DNA of 21,870 nucleotides from Ascoidea tarda (nom. inval.) (Eukaryota > Ascomycota > Saccharomycetes > Ascoideales > Ascoideaceae): assembly GCA_030560485.1 (NCBI GenBank), contig JAKTTS010000254.1:1-21870 (forward strand), in the 5' to 3' direction. Under the pieces are notes generated by a model, which did no database searches, was not told where the DNA came from, and worked only from the letters and a program-made list of their open reading frames with translations. Below, one piece after another: positions 1 to 8,478 of this stretch (within the stretch, counting starts at the first letter, position 1; every line of letters begins with the position of its first letter). Both the position numbers and the translations under genes were made by a program.

Positions 1-1
1 A

Positions 2-2845
2 AAAACCGTTAGCAGAGGTTGTTTAAAATGCAGAGCAAGACACTTAAGATGCGATGGAAATCTACCGATTTGTGGAAGATGTTCTAAATCTGACAAAACA
101 TGCACCTATGTTAAATCTCACCGAGGTGGTTCCAGAAGAAGAAAAAGACAGAAAAACAACAATAGCTCCACTAATGATACTAATGAAAATGCCAGCGATG
201 ATATTGTTGCTGCAATCAATGAAAATCTAGTTGAAGCCAAAGAAATGTCAGTTACTCCCCTGCAATCCAACACTGAGATCGATTTCAATAAATTTTCCAA
301 GAATTTATCCTTTGATCAAATGCTAAAGATGCCCTGTGTCACTGGAGCCACCAATGAACCTTGTCCTACTTCTAACTGTCCTGTATTTGATCATTCCACT
401 AACGCGCAGGTTAGAGATTTTGATTTACCTTGCCTAAAAAGAGATTCAAACAACAAAGTCACCAGTGTAGAATTTCCTGGTTTTACAAATCCTTCTCAAA
501 AAATTATATTGGATAGTCCTATTGATGGCCATGACCTAGATTTACAGGTAGAAATACATAAAAGACTTTTTAAACATCCTTTGTCTTCTTCCAATTCTTT
601 CAGTGCAAAAAGCGAAAATTCTAACGAAAATTCTAATGAAAATTTAAATGAAAATTTTAATGAAAATTTAAATGAAAATTTTAACGAAACTATTAATGGC
701 AACTTCAATCACAATTCTGAAAATCTGCTGAAAGTTGACATTCTGTTATCCAGTATTTATTTTTCTACCACTAACTTATTGGACTTGGGTATCGTGGACC
801 AAAAATTAACCGTTCAGCTATACTACTCAAATTTTCATAACACTCACCCTTTTCTACCTCCAAAAGAAATTTTTTTACAAAATTTCAACAATTTATCTTA
901 CAAAGACGATTTAATATTTGCCATGAAACTAATTATTGATGGCCAAATAACCTCAAAATATGCAAACTCTCCCAATTTAGTTTCGGATAGAGTGAATCAA
1001 TGTTTACACTTGATCAATAAATCAACTTATGACTCAGATCTAGTAGCTTTGCAAGCTTTGCTATTGTTATCTTTAGTCGCTCATATTTCTTCCCTACATG
1101 ACTTAAGCCGGTACTTAAGAGAGAAGTGCGTCAAGTTTGCTGTTGATTTAGAACTCAATTACATCGATAAGGGAGTTCTTCATTTGAAACCTGATACCAA
1201 TAATTTGAATTATCCTAATCAAACTTGGGACGCATTATCAATCAGAAATAGTGCCGATCATGTGAATGATAATGAAAGCTCTATATATAATAACAATATT
1301 CGTATATCTAAAAATAAATTCGGTGGTTTCGCAGGGTCAATGAATATGACACCAACCAGTTCAGATGAAGCTTGTTCCCCTGAAATACAACAAAAACTCA
1401 GAATTTTTGATTCCCAACGTCTAAAGAACATTCCTTGTGAAGTGCTAATAGATTCTGCTAGAAGATTGTTTTGGGAGTTATATATGCTTGATATCTGCAT
1501 TGGTTCGGCAGATGGAAAAACTTTATCAAAGTTGGCTTCTTTGCCTATATGCGTTAACTACCCAAACTTACCAACACCAGATCAGTTTGATTATAAAGGT
1601 CGTTCTGAAGCAACAAAATTAGTCAACGATGTTATTAGGATGAATATTGCTATAATAGAACAAAAACCTTTTAATTCATATTTAATTCAGGCCACTGCTG
1701 CTCTAGGCAATTGGGAAACGAGATTAGAAGACCCAACTTTATTCCAGTCACCATATCTAATCAACGAGTTTGGCGAAATCAATGAAGGTGTTCATCAAGC
1801 CATTATAATGTTTCACTATGCCAACATATTCCTACACCGTCCATTTTCTTATCTTTGGAAAACTGAAGTTCCAAAAATCCCTCGATGCACCAACTTGGAC
1901 TCGTCAGACTCAATGGTGTACCCTGATAAAATAGCGTCGAGAAAGATAATTGAAACGAGAAAAACTATTGATGCCGCTAACTCAATTGTGAAGCTATTAA
2001 TAGATACCAATGCTTCAAAAATCACTAAAAGAACTCCACTATTTGCTTGCTCATTAGCATCTGCTAGCTTGGTTCATCTAAGTGCTTACATTTGGGTTGG
2101 CTCGATTCTAGATGGTTTTCAAAACAAAAGTGCTAACCCAATTTTAAATTTTGATAGATCTGAATTGAAGCTTTATCAAGAATATATCAAATTAGAGCTA
2201 ATTGGAATCTATTCTATATCAAAACACTGGCATTTATCGTGGAAATTGGCTCTTCATATTAGAGATTGCATAAAAAAACTCACTCCCATCTTATATGAGA
2301 CCTTAAAAGAATCGTTGCCTTCTTCATTAGTGCAAAACTCTTTGAAATCTGTGCCACTGGTATCATCTTCTGTGACGGCTTCAACAAATCAAAGTAGGAG
2401 TGACACAAAACGATTACCCACAAGCTCGGACTTTCAATTAAATTTAGACCAATATTCCTCTGTTTCAATGACAAACAATTTAGATAATGATAACTCTACA
2501 AATAGTTTTATATTCAACGATATTAGCTCGCTGAACAACACAAACATACCCCAAATTTTCATGAATCCTAAAGATTCATTATTTTCTACAAACAATAGTA
2601 ATAGTGATTCATTCGATAATAGCAGCGACCACAGTAGAACAAATAAAGATAGTGTGCAATTAAATAGTAATACAAATAGTAACAATTTTGAAGGAAATAT
2701 AAATGAATTTATGGACAATTCTATATTTAATATTGAAACAATCAATAATCATGAGCCGTTGTCACCAATATCAGAGACTGGATGTGACTGGATTGATAAA
2801 AATATTTTTGACCATTCAGAATTGAATTTTGAGTTTGACTTGTAG
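2..2845 (+). CDS. Zn(II)2Cys6 transcription factor, 5' partial
   Basis: The frame is open from base 2, so this gene starts left of the window; the first in-frame ATG (245) lies downstream of the DNA-binding domain and is not the real start. The visible part is 947 residues. Residues 7-34 form a complete Zn2Cys6 cluster: six cysteines spaced C-x2-C-x6-C-x6-C-x2-C-x6-C (codons at 20, 29, 50, 71, 80, 101), followed by an Arg/Lys-rich linker that probably contacts DNA or acts as a nuclear signal. About residues 275-560 resemble the fungal-specific transcription factor regulatory domain: a YSNFHNTHPFLP stretch (codons from about 827) and an RRLFWELYMLD stretch (from about 1460). An Asn/Glu repeat separates the two domains. 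The C-terminal 200 residues are Ser/Asn-rich with scattered acidic residues, as in activation domains. The family normally acts as nuclear, promoter-bound activators or repressors. I cannot assign the regulon or a yeast orthologue. The gene is convergent with the HACD-like gene, 164 bases away. Confidence 0.93.
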   Translation, partial: KTVSRGCLKCRARHLRCDGNLPICGRCSKSDKTCTYVKSHRGGSRRRKRQKNNNSSTNDTNENASDDIVAAINENLVEAKEMSVTPLQSNTEIDFNKFSKNLSFDQMLKMPCVTGATNEPCPTSNCPVFDHSTNAQVRDFDLPCLKRDSNNKVTSVEFPGFTNPSQKIILDSPIDGHDLDLQVEIHKRLFKHPLSSSNSFSAKSENSNENSNENLNENFNENLNENFNETINGNFNHNSENLLKVDILLSSIYFSTTNLLDLGIVDQKLTVQLYYSNFHNTHPFLPPKEIFLQNFNNLSYKDDLIFAMKLIIDGQITSKYANSPNLVSDRVNQCLHLINKSTYDSDLVALQALLLLSLVAHISSLHDLSRYLREKCVKFAVDLELNYIDKGVLHLKPDTNNLNYPNQTWDALSIRNSADHVNDNESSIYNNNIRISKNKFGGFAGSMNMTPTSSDEACSPEIQQKLRIFDSQRLKNIPCEVLIDSARRLFWELYMLDICIGSADGKTLSKLASLPICVNYPNLPTPDQFDYKGRSEATKLVNDVIRMNIAIIEQKPFNSYLIQATAALGNWETRLEDPTLFQSPYLINEFGEINEGVHQAIIMFHYANIFLHRPFSYLWKTEVPKIPRCTNLDSSDSMVYPDKIASRKIIETRKTIDAANSIVKLLIDTNASKITKRTPLFACSLASASLVHLSAYIWVGSILDGFQNKSANPILNFDRSELKLYQEYIKLELIGIYSISKHWHLSWKLALHIRDCIKKLTPILYETLKESLPSSLVQNSLKSVPLVSSSVTASTNQSRSDTKRLPTSSDFQLNLDQYSSVSMTNNLDNDNSTNSFIFNDISSLNNTNIPQIFMNPKDSLFSTNNSNSDSFDNSSDHSRTNKDSVQLNSNTNSNNFEGNINEFMDNSIFNIETINNHEPLSPISETGCDWIDKNIFDHSELNFEFDL
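614..688 (+). repeat. 12-bp coding repeat (Glu-Asn-x-Asn)
   Basis: About six tandem copies of a 12-base unit read in frame as Glu-Asn-(Ser/Leu/Phe)-Asn, inside the transcription factor gene between the zinc cluster and the regulatory domain. The third residue alternates Ser, Ser, Leu, Phe, Leu, Phe, so part of the array grew as a 24-base unit. It is probably a flexible linker and a site of length variation between strains. Confidence 0.9.
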
Positions 2846-3009
2846 TATACTCATATTGAGCACATATTATAGAATGCTATTATTATAAAAACACCTCAAT
2901 ACTTTTCTATAAATTAATAATATATTTTTCTTTTAGCGTTTTCTATATTTTATATTTTTTTATTTAAAAATATACAGCTTAATTCGGCCTTATTTTTTTA
3001 TTTCTGTAC

Positions 3010-3687
3010 TTATAATCTACCAAGAGCTAGGTAACTATAAGGAAAATAGAAAAGAATCAAAGCTTTGACAAAGTCCGCCAAGTTTGTGTTTGAAATAAAT
3101 TGAAGAGACAACATTAATAAAACAATTTCAGAAAATTTTTGCAAAGGAAAAATAAAAAATATTTTATATTTTCTAAAACAATTAACCCATGACAGGTTAA
3201 AAAGAAACTTGAAATAATTTATTGTTTCATCAAAACTGTAAGAAAAAATCAACAAAGAGTAACTCCAATGTCTTGTAATCCTTTTATAGTTAATTAATAC
3301 TACCCAGATAATGAACATTAAATTTAAAAACTTGAAAAGTTTAAAGAATATTCTGCTCTTCCTGATTTTCAAAATAGAAAAGGAAAATAATACTTCCGAT
3401 AAAGTGGAAATTGTAGCAACAACATGAAAAAAATCAGATATTCCTCCAGGTAGAAACTTTCTTCCAACCAAAGGTAATAAAATCAATAACCTAGATAAAA
3501 CACAAAACCACAAAAAAAATAACACCATATTATTAAAGAAAACTAATCGCTGAGTAAATTTAATTTTCAGTTGCTTTTTTTTCCGAAGATGAGCTGGGTT
3601 TCTCGATTGAATTTTGAATTCTGCATGTTGAAGATAATCAGCGGTAATTGGATTTTGAGAAGAGTTTGGAAAGGAAGTAGAGCTCAT
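3010..3687 (-). CDS. Divergent PHS1/HACD (PTPLA-family) membrane protein
   Basis: A 225-residue, strongly hydrophobic protein with about five or six membrane segments and a basic N-terminal tail of about 50 residues. I aligned it from memory with yeast Phs1, the ER 3-hydroxyacyl-CoA dehydratase of very-long-chain fatty acid elongation. Residues 150-163 (YSFDETINYFKFLF) fit the family block WSITEIVRYLYYFF. Residues 174-187 (KYKIFFIFPLQKFSE) fit RYNLFWILYPTGVASE. The family's catalytic pair is Tyr then Glu seven residues later (Tyr149 and Glu156 in Phs1). Here Glu187 is kept but the Tyr position is Phe180 (codon TTT), and the conserved Arg and the second Tyr of RYxYY are Asn157 and Lys160. The C terminus stops just after the last membrane segment, without Phs1's basic tail. 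I infer an ER membrane protein that is a non-catalytic or altered HACD paralogue. The start is the first ATG in frame. It is divergent from RPS31 across about 1.1 kb. Confidence 0.65.
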   Translation of the reverse strand: MSSTSFPNSSQNPITADYLQHAEFKIQSRNPAHLRKKKQLKIKFTQRLVFFNNMVLFFLWFCVLSRLLILLPLVGRKFLPGGISDFFHVVATISTLSEVLFSFSILKIRKSRIFFKLFKFLNLMFIIWVVLINYKRITRHWSYSLLIFSYSFDETINYFKFLFNLSWVNCFRKYKIFFIFPLQKFSEIVLLMLSLQFISNTNLADFVKALILFYFPYSYLALGRL

Positions 3688-4379
3688 TTATCTGGTTGAT
3701 TGTTGATTGTTGTTGATTTTGAAATAAAAACTGAGTTCGATGTTGATGCCTGATCTTTCCACCAAGTTGAAATATGGTCGTTGTTTATTGTAACAAATGT
3801 CTCGATTGAGGTTTTAGCACCTGACCTTATTTTCATTGAGAAGGATCCATCCAGTTTGAAAGTAGAAAAAACAAAACCAGCTTCTGGTAATGTCCAGCTT
3901 GTATGGCGCAAAAAAAAAGTGTCAAACAATTCAATTAGGCTAAGATGATGTTTGGATTACGTGCTTTGAGCCCTCTGAGAAACCAGTTTTGGCTTTTCAA
4001 CCACCAAAATTGCGTTTTTTTGTTCAGTTCTCAAGAAACACACTGGTTCCATCTTATCTGTTTTGTCGCAAATCCAAACCGAGGTTGAAATGCCATCAGC
4101 ATCAGATCGACCACACGTCAAAATAACATATTGGGGTAACTAGATATAATAGGCAGAGGAATATTCTGTTATATTCGATTTCTTCTATTTGCTTGAAAAT
4201 TACTATGGCTGACTTAGTAATTAAAAAAAAATATTAAAAATGAAAAAGCTAGAGCAGTTAGAAAAAAATATAATATATACACAAGAATTAAAGAATAGAA
4301 ACTAATTGGTTGAAATGATGGTCTAGTAAAAAACTGAAAGCATTTTTCATAGGTTTATTTCGGCAACCAAAATCTAATA

Positions 4380-4402
4380 AACACAAAAAGTATTTTTGTG
4401 TT
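4380..4402. repeat. Perfect 10-bp inverted repeat, 3-base loop
   Basis: AACACAAAAA (4380-4389) is followed by GTA and then its exact reverse complement (4393-4402). It lies about 380 bases before the RPS31 start. The A/T-runs could arise by chance in this composition, so function is uncertain. Confidence 0.8.
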
Positions 4403-4541
4403 CTCTGATTGGATTACAATATTTTTTTACAAAGCACAGATCGAAAACCATTAGCTTTAGAGCTTTTATTGAGTTTGGACAATGGTTCTACTATAATGGG
4501 TGAAGAAGAACTCAGTATGGTGCTTAAAGATTTAGTAGAAT

Positions 4542-4571
4542 ATCAGGGCTATATATTGACATAGCCCTGAT
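4542..4571. repeat. Perfect 11-bp inverted repeat, 8-base loop
   Basis: ATCAGGGCTAT (4542-4552) and its exact complement ATAGCCCTGAT (4561-4571) are separated by eight bases, ATATTGAC. The arms contain GGGC/GCCC, which is unusual in this AT-rich DNA. It lies 211 bases upstream of the RPS31 ATG, where regulators of a ribosomal protein gene would bind. It could be a dimeric protein site or an RNA hairpin; nothing in the sequence decides which. Confidence 0.85.
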
Positions 4572-4745
4572 GATTCTCACATGATTTTAACCTTTAAAGT
4601 AAAAAGTGTGACTTGCAAAGCGGACCAGTGCTGACTGCCGGTTTTCGAGTGAGATTATGATGACAGCAACTTGGAAAATAAAATCTGTAGTTGTCAATCT
4701 TCTTCCATCTCTTGATATAATTCAGCACAAATCATTCTTGGTTAG

Positions 4746-5240
<495 letters not shown>

Positions 5241-5819
5241 AAAAGCTGTTGAACTAATCATTTGAATTATTTACATGTTATATATTTTGACTGTTTGTAA
5301 TTTATATAGTTTTTTTAACATGAGATTTATCTCTTGTAACTTATAATTTCAAAAATGTAAAATATAGAAGAAGCAATATGTACTGATGAACATCAGTTTT
5401 AGCCTTTAACTGTAACTAAATTGAAAAGGCTATAACTAATAACGCTAGATATGTAGCAAAACACATTGTATATTATAAGATTTATATTGTTAATATATAC
5501 AGGAAACACGATTAGGATTTTTTTGCTTTATAATTTTGGAAAAACAAAAAAGAAATCAAAAGAAAAAATATTCTTTTAGATGCTAACAGTAAAAAACAAA
5601 AATAAATGAATAGAATATAAAATTATTGAATAAACCGAAATCATGAGCGACTGATCAAAAAAACAAAATGGAAACGAATAAGCCCGAGAAAAAACACAGA
5701 AAAAAAATAATAAAAAGGCTTTTGATTAAATGCAAAAACAACAAAAATTTAAAATTAAGTTCTAATCTTTGATTTGAAAATAGAAAATATAATAACAAAA
5801 AGCATTTTGGTACATCTTA
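5241..5819. other. Convergent 3' intergenic spacer
   Basis: These 579 bases lie between the 3' ends of RPS31 and the UPS2-type gene. They are very AT-rich with many A-runs and TATATA-type stretches that suit yeast 3'-end formation. I see no open frame or RNA gene. Confidence 0.7.
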
Positions 5820-6362
5820 TTATAATTTAGCGGGATTAGATTTAATATTAGCTACCTGCTTGAGAATTTCATCAAATCCTGCTTTACCCAATTTGGAATT
5901 AGAATCAAACCTTTCAACGCTCCAATCCTCAATTTTATTGCACAATTTTTTAAATGAAGCATATGCTGTGATTTGTGCTTCTTGTAAAAAAATTGTTTTG
6001 GTTAAAGGATGAATGGGATCAGGTTTGTATATAACAGTTTCGTAAACTGATAATACTTTATTCATTGTCAAATTGATTGACCTCATGGTTAATTTTTGAT
6101 TTTTTGGGTCGATTTCAGAAATCTCTCTAACATAGGACTTGTCCTTTCCCCCAACCAAAACTAGTAGCCATGAAGGAATTTGCTGCTGGCATGTTATCAA
6201 TCTTTCAGTTCTTAGAATACCAGTTTGAGGATCTACTTCTCGTCTCAAAACATCAACTGCAACCACATGAGCAGATTTATTATTGGGGTACTTCTTCCAA
6301 TTGGCAAAGGAAACCAAGTTCCAGGAATAATTAAACGATTGTTGAGATTCAAATATCTTCAT
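5820..6362 (-). CDS. UPS2: PRELI/MSF1-family phospholipid transfer protein, Ups2/Ups3 type
   Basis: A 180-residue protein covering the whole PRELI/MSF1 domain. It follows yeast Ups2 closely: MKIFES near the N terminus, then NWKKYPN, HVVAVDVLRRE, TERLIT, VRE, LTMRSINLTM, VYETV, QEAQITAY and KLCNKIEDWSVERF. Ups2 works with Mdm35 in the mitochondrial intermembrane space and moves phosphatidylserine for phosphatidylethanolamine synthesis. The start is the ATG at 6362, which gives the MK(L/I)F opening; the frame is open upstream but without an ATG. S. cerevisiae Ups2 is about 230 residues and Ups3 about 179, so this protein has the short C terminus of Ups3 with Ups2-like sequence. It may be the single ancestor-type gene of both. 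No in-frame CTG codon was found. Confidence 0.93.
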   Translation of the reverse strand: MKIFESQQSFNYSWNLVSFANWKKYPNNKSAHVVAVDVLRREVDPQTGILRTERLITCQQQIPSWLLVLVGGKDKSYVREISEIDPKNQKLTMRSINLTMNKVLSVYETVIYKPDPIHPLTKTIFLQEAQITAYASFKKLCNKIEDWSVERFDSNSKLGKAGFDEILKQVANIKSNPAKL

Positions 6363-6630
6363 CTTCCAATTCAATATTCAGATTTTGTGTTTCTGTTCAA
6401 GTTTAAAAATAACAACTTTTGAACAGTGCTTTTATATAGCAGCAGTAATAAAAGTTTTGAGTGAAAAAGACTCAGAAGATATTTTTTTTCAGCAAAATAA
6501 CCTCTCTTATCATAAACAAAAAAAATAAAAACAAAAAAACATCTTTTCTGCGCACAAGAAAAAGGAAGCAAAAATTTGTCACCGGAAGTTCTGCGTATTC
6601 GGCGACAGGTTCTCATCCCGCCGGCTTGGG

Positions 6631-6756
6631 GGCTGCTTGGTAACCAATGAGTGCAGCAGCCAATCAGCGTGCTGGAAACGGTCATTGCGTTATCACATGT
6701 AATTACGGCTGGCGTTATGTAAGCATGTGTGACGCTCATCTGGATGGCTGCTTGGT
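6631..6756. repeat. 11-bp direct repeat in GC-rich promoter island
   Basis: GGCTGCTTGGT occurs at 6631-6641 and exactly again at 6746-6756, with a partial inverted copy at 6654-6661. This spacing inside the most GC-rich part of the region suggests repeated binding sites for one factor. The factor cannot be named. Confidence 0.6.
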
Positions 6757-7031
6757 CCACCACAAATCGCTTTCTCTCTTTTCGCCCTCAACATCTTCTG
6801 GGTATAGGTACTATTGTTTGAGCAACACAGCTATCTTGTGAGAATCGCAAAATTCAACCCTAATTTTATTTAATGAATGACATTCACCAAATGCTTTGCC
6901 GACCTAACTAAACTTATACTATTTTGAGCGCACTCTTTTTCCATTGAGCATTTATCAATTGCCAACACTAAACAATCAGTACTGAATGCTGGACCTGAAA
7001 ATATGTCTAGTACAGTCCCAATATACAATTG

Positions 7032-7039
7032 TCACGTGA
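7032..7039. promoter_or_regulatory. TCACGTGA E-box (Cbf1-type site)
   Basis: A perfect 8-base palindrome 303 bases upstream of the orphan gene start. TCACGTGA is the core recognised by yeast Cbf1 and related bHLH factors. The same octamer recurs at 10479-10486 and 11974-11981. Confidence 0.55.
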
Positions 7040-7170
7040 GTCATTGAGTGTTTTGAGATGCCAAAGCAAGTGACTGATTTTGGACAGTTCTATTCATACA
7101 AGTATTGTTTATTCAAAAACTGATTTTATATCACGTTCTCTCAAATATATCTCATTTTTATCATTCTTAC

Positions 7171-7176
7171 ACGCGT
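7171..7176. promoter_or_regulatory. MCB-type element ACGCGT
   Basis: ACGCGT, the site of the yeast MBF (Mbp1-Swi6) G1/S activator, lies 166 bases upstream of the orphan gene ATG. CpG-rich hexamers are uncommon in this AT-rich DNA, but a single copy can occur by chance. Confidence 0.4.
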
Positions 7177-7342
7177 TTGCTTACTATTTTTTGTTTGAAA
7201 AACCTATTCATATTGAGATCCAAAAATTGTCTTGTCAATTGGCATGCTTTTGACAAAAAATTTCTTCATAGACACCTCTCAAGATTATGAACATGCAAAG
7301 AATCATCGTGAATTTGTTCCACAATAACTATAATATTCATTC

Positions 7343-8260
7343 ATGACGATTGCAGATACTCAGAACAACAACAATAATATTGACTGCAACAACATCGGTA
7401 TTAAAAACACCAAGATTGCTGTCTCTGAAGTCGAACAACCAGAATTTCATCCAGCGAGTTCTGAAGAAAATGATGCATTTATTGAGGATTTTCTTCAATT
7501 GGATCAAGTTTCAATCGATGATATTAATTCTAAAAAAAGGGAATATAACCAAATCTGTCTGGGTGATGAGAATATTGATTTATTCTTAAAACAGTTTGAT
7601 GAAATAATGCAGAGAAACAATACATTTGTTCATGGCACCAACAAATCTTCACCTGAGAATAGTTTTTCTCCACAATCTCCAGATCCCTTATTATTTATTT
7701 CCAATATTAATGAATCTTCGGCTCAAACTCCCTTATCTTCAATATTTTCTAATCTTGATCGAAAAAATGTTGATATCGATGCATACACAAACTTGCTAAA
7801 AAACTATAATAGATTAAGATCAAAATTAGTGAATCAAAATAAAATTATAGTCACATATGATAAGCTAAAAGAATCATATTTGCATATATATAGTAGTTTT
7901 CTAATTGTTATTGATGCATTGAATATCAATGAGAAAAAAAGAATACAACTACAAAGAGAAAATGATGAGTTAAAAGATTTTGTTTCTAGCAAAAGTGACT
8001 GTTCATACTATTTGGACAATCCAGGTTACAAAGATTATATCTCAGAGCAAAAAGAAAAACTCAAAACTTTGAGGATGAAAAATAATAAAAACAAAATAAG
8101 TAAAAGCGATAATAGCAGAGTTTCTAAAAGAAAAAGACCAGCTTCTGAAAAATTCTCAAAATCTGAACATTTTGAAACAATTAATTTGGAAAAGAATGGA
8201 AACCACAATGAGAATGAACTTTTATATCAATCTTTATATGATTATTGTAGAAGTATATAG
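7343..8260 (+). CDS. Unrecognised coiled-coil protein, probably nuclear
   Basis: A 305-residue protein that I do not recognise. Residues 7-12 are an Asn run, and residues 29-90 are acidic with hydrophobic residues (DAFIEDFLQLD, ENIDLFLKQFDEI). Residues 103-130 contain four Ser/Thr-Pro sites (SSP, FSP, QSP, QTP) that could be targets of proline-directed kinases. Residues 150-215 look like a helical, coiled-coil segment rich in Leu, Lys and Glu, ending QLQRENDELKDF. Residues 235-270 are strongly basic with SKRKRP as a candidate nuclear signal. The C terminus is polar. There is no zinc finger, membrane segment or signal peptide. It starts at the first ATG, and stop codons close the frame upstream. 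The promoter carries ACGCGT and TCACGTGA. A regulatory, chromatin or kinetochore-type role is possible but is only a guess from composition. Confidence 0.8.
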   Translation: MTIADTQNNNNNIDCNNIGIKNTKIAVSEVEQPEFHPASSEENDAFIEDFLQLDQVSIDDINSKKREYNQICLGDENIDLFLKQFDEIMQRNNTFVHGTNKSSPENSFSPQSPDPLLFISNINESSAQTPLSSIFSNLDRKNVDIDAYTNLLKNYNRLRSKLVNQNKIIVTYDKLKESYLHIYSSFLIVIDALNINEKKRIQLQRENDELKDFVSSKSDCSYYLDNPGYKDYISEQKEKLKTLRMKNNKNKISKSDNSRVSKRKRPASEKFSKSEHFETINLEKNGNHNENELLYQSLYDYCRSI

Positions 8261-8342
8261 ATATATATGTATTATAACTGAATTACATAGTTGAATAATG
8301 GTAATTGGATTTTTATCGATTATTTAAATGTTTTCTTTTATC

Positions 8343-8358
8343 TTTTTTTTTTTTTTTT
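8343..8358. repeat. T16 homopolymer tract
   Basis: Sixteen consecutive T bases lie in the 218-base spacer between the 3' ends of the orphan gene and BIO2. It is probably part of 3'-end AT-rich signals and is prone to length error in assemblies. Confidence 0.9.
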
Positions 8359-8478
8359 ATTTATTTTTAGTTTTTTTCTGGTTTTTTAAGAAAGAAAAAA
8401 AAATATCCAGAAAAGCATTATAGATTTAATATTATATATATTCAGTCATGAGGATGAAAAATCAATCCTTTATCTCTT

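Larger units (their letters stand above)
6363..7342. promoter_or_regulatory. Large divergent promoter region, UPS2 / orphan gene
   Basis: These 980 bases between two divergent starts contain an unusually GC-rich island (about 6585-6765). The island holds two CCAAT boxes (6644-6648 and 6660-6664) and an 11-base direct repeat, GGCTGCTTGGT, at 6631-6641 and 6746-6756. Between them is the related inverted motif CAGCAGCC (6654-6661). Further right are TCACGTGA (7032-7039) and ACGCGT (7171-7176). Open frames here of 60-130 codons overlap each other on both strands, show no known domain, and are probably chance. Confidence 0.6.

Noticed and set aside
3684-3929. 81-codon minus-strand open frame overlapping the start of the HACD-like gene by ATGA
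   Set aside because: It opens with TTG rather than ATG and resembles no protein I know; an ATGA overlap has no coupling role in yeast nuclear genes. I also found no splice sites joining it to the gene below.
4563-4645. Possible C/D-box snoRNA (TGATGAT then CTGA)
   Set aside because: The C box lacks its leading purine and the bases flanking C and D boxes do not pair.
6371-6841. Overlapping open frames of 60-130 codons on both strands in the UPS2/orphan promoter region
   Set aside because: They overlap each other, lack domains and mostly lack ATG starts; the longer frames reflect the GC-rich island, where stop codons are rarer.
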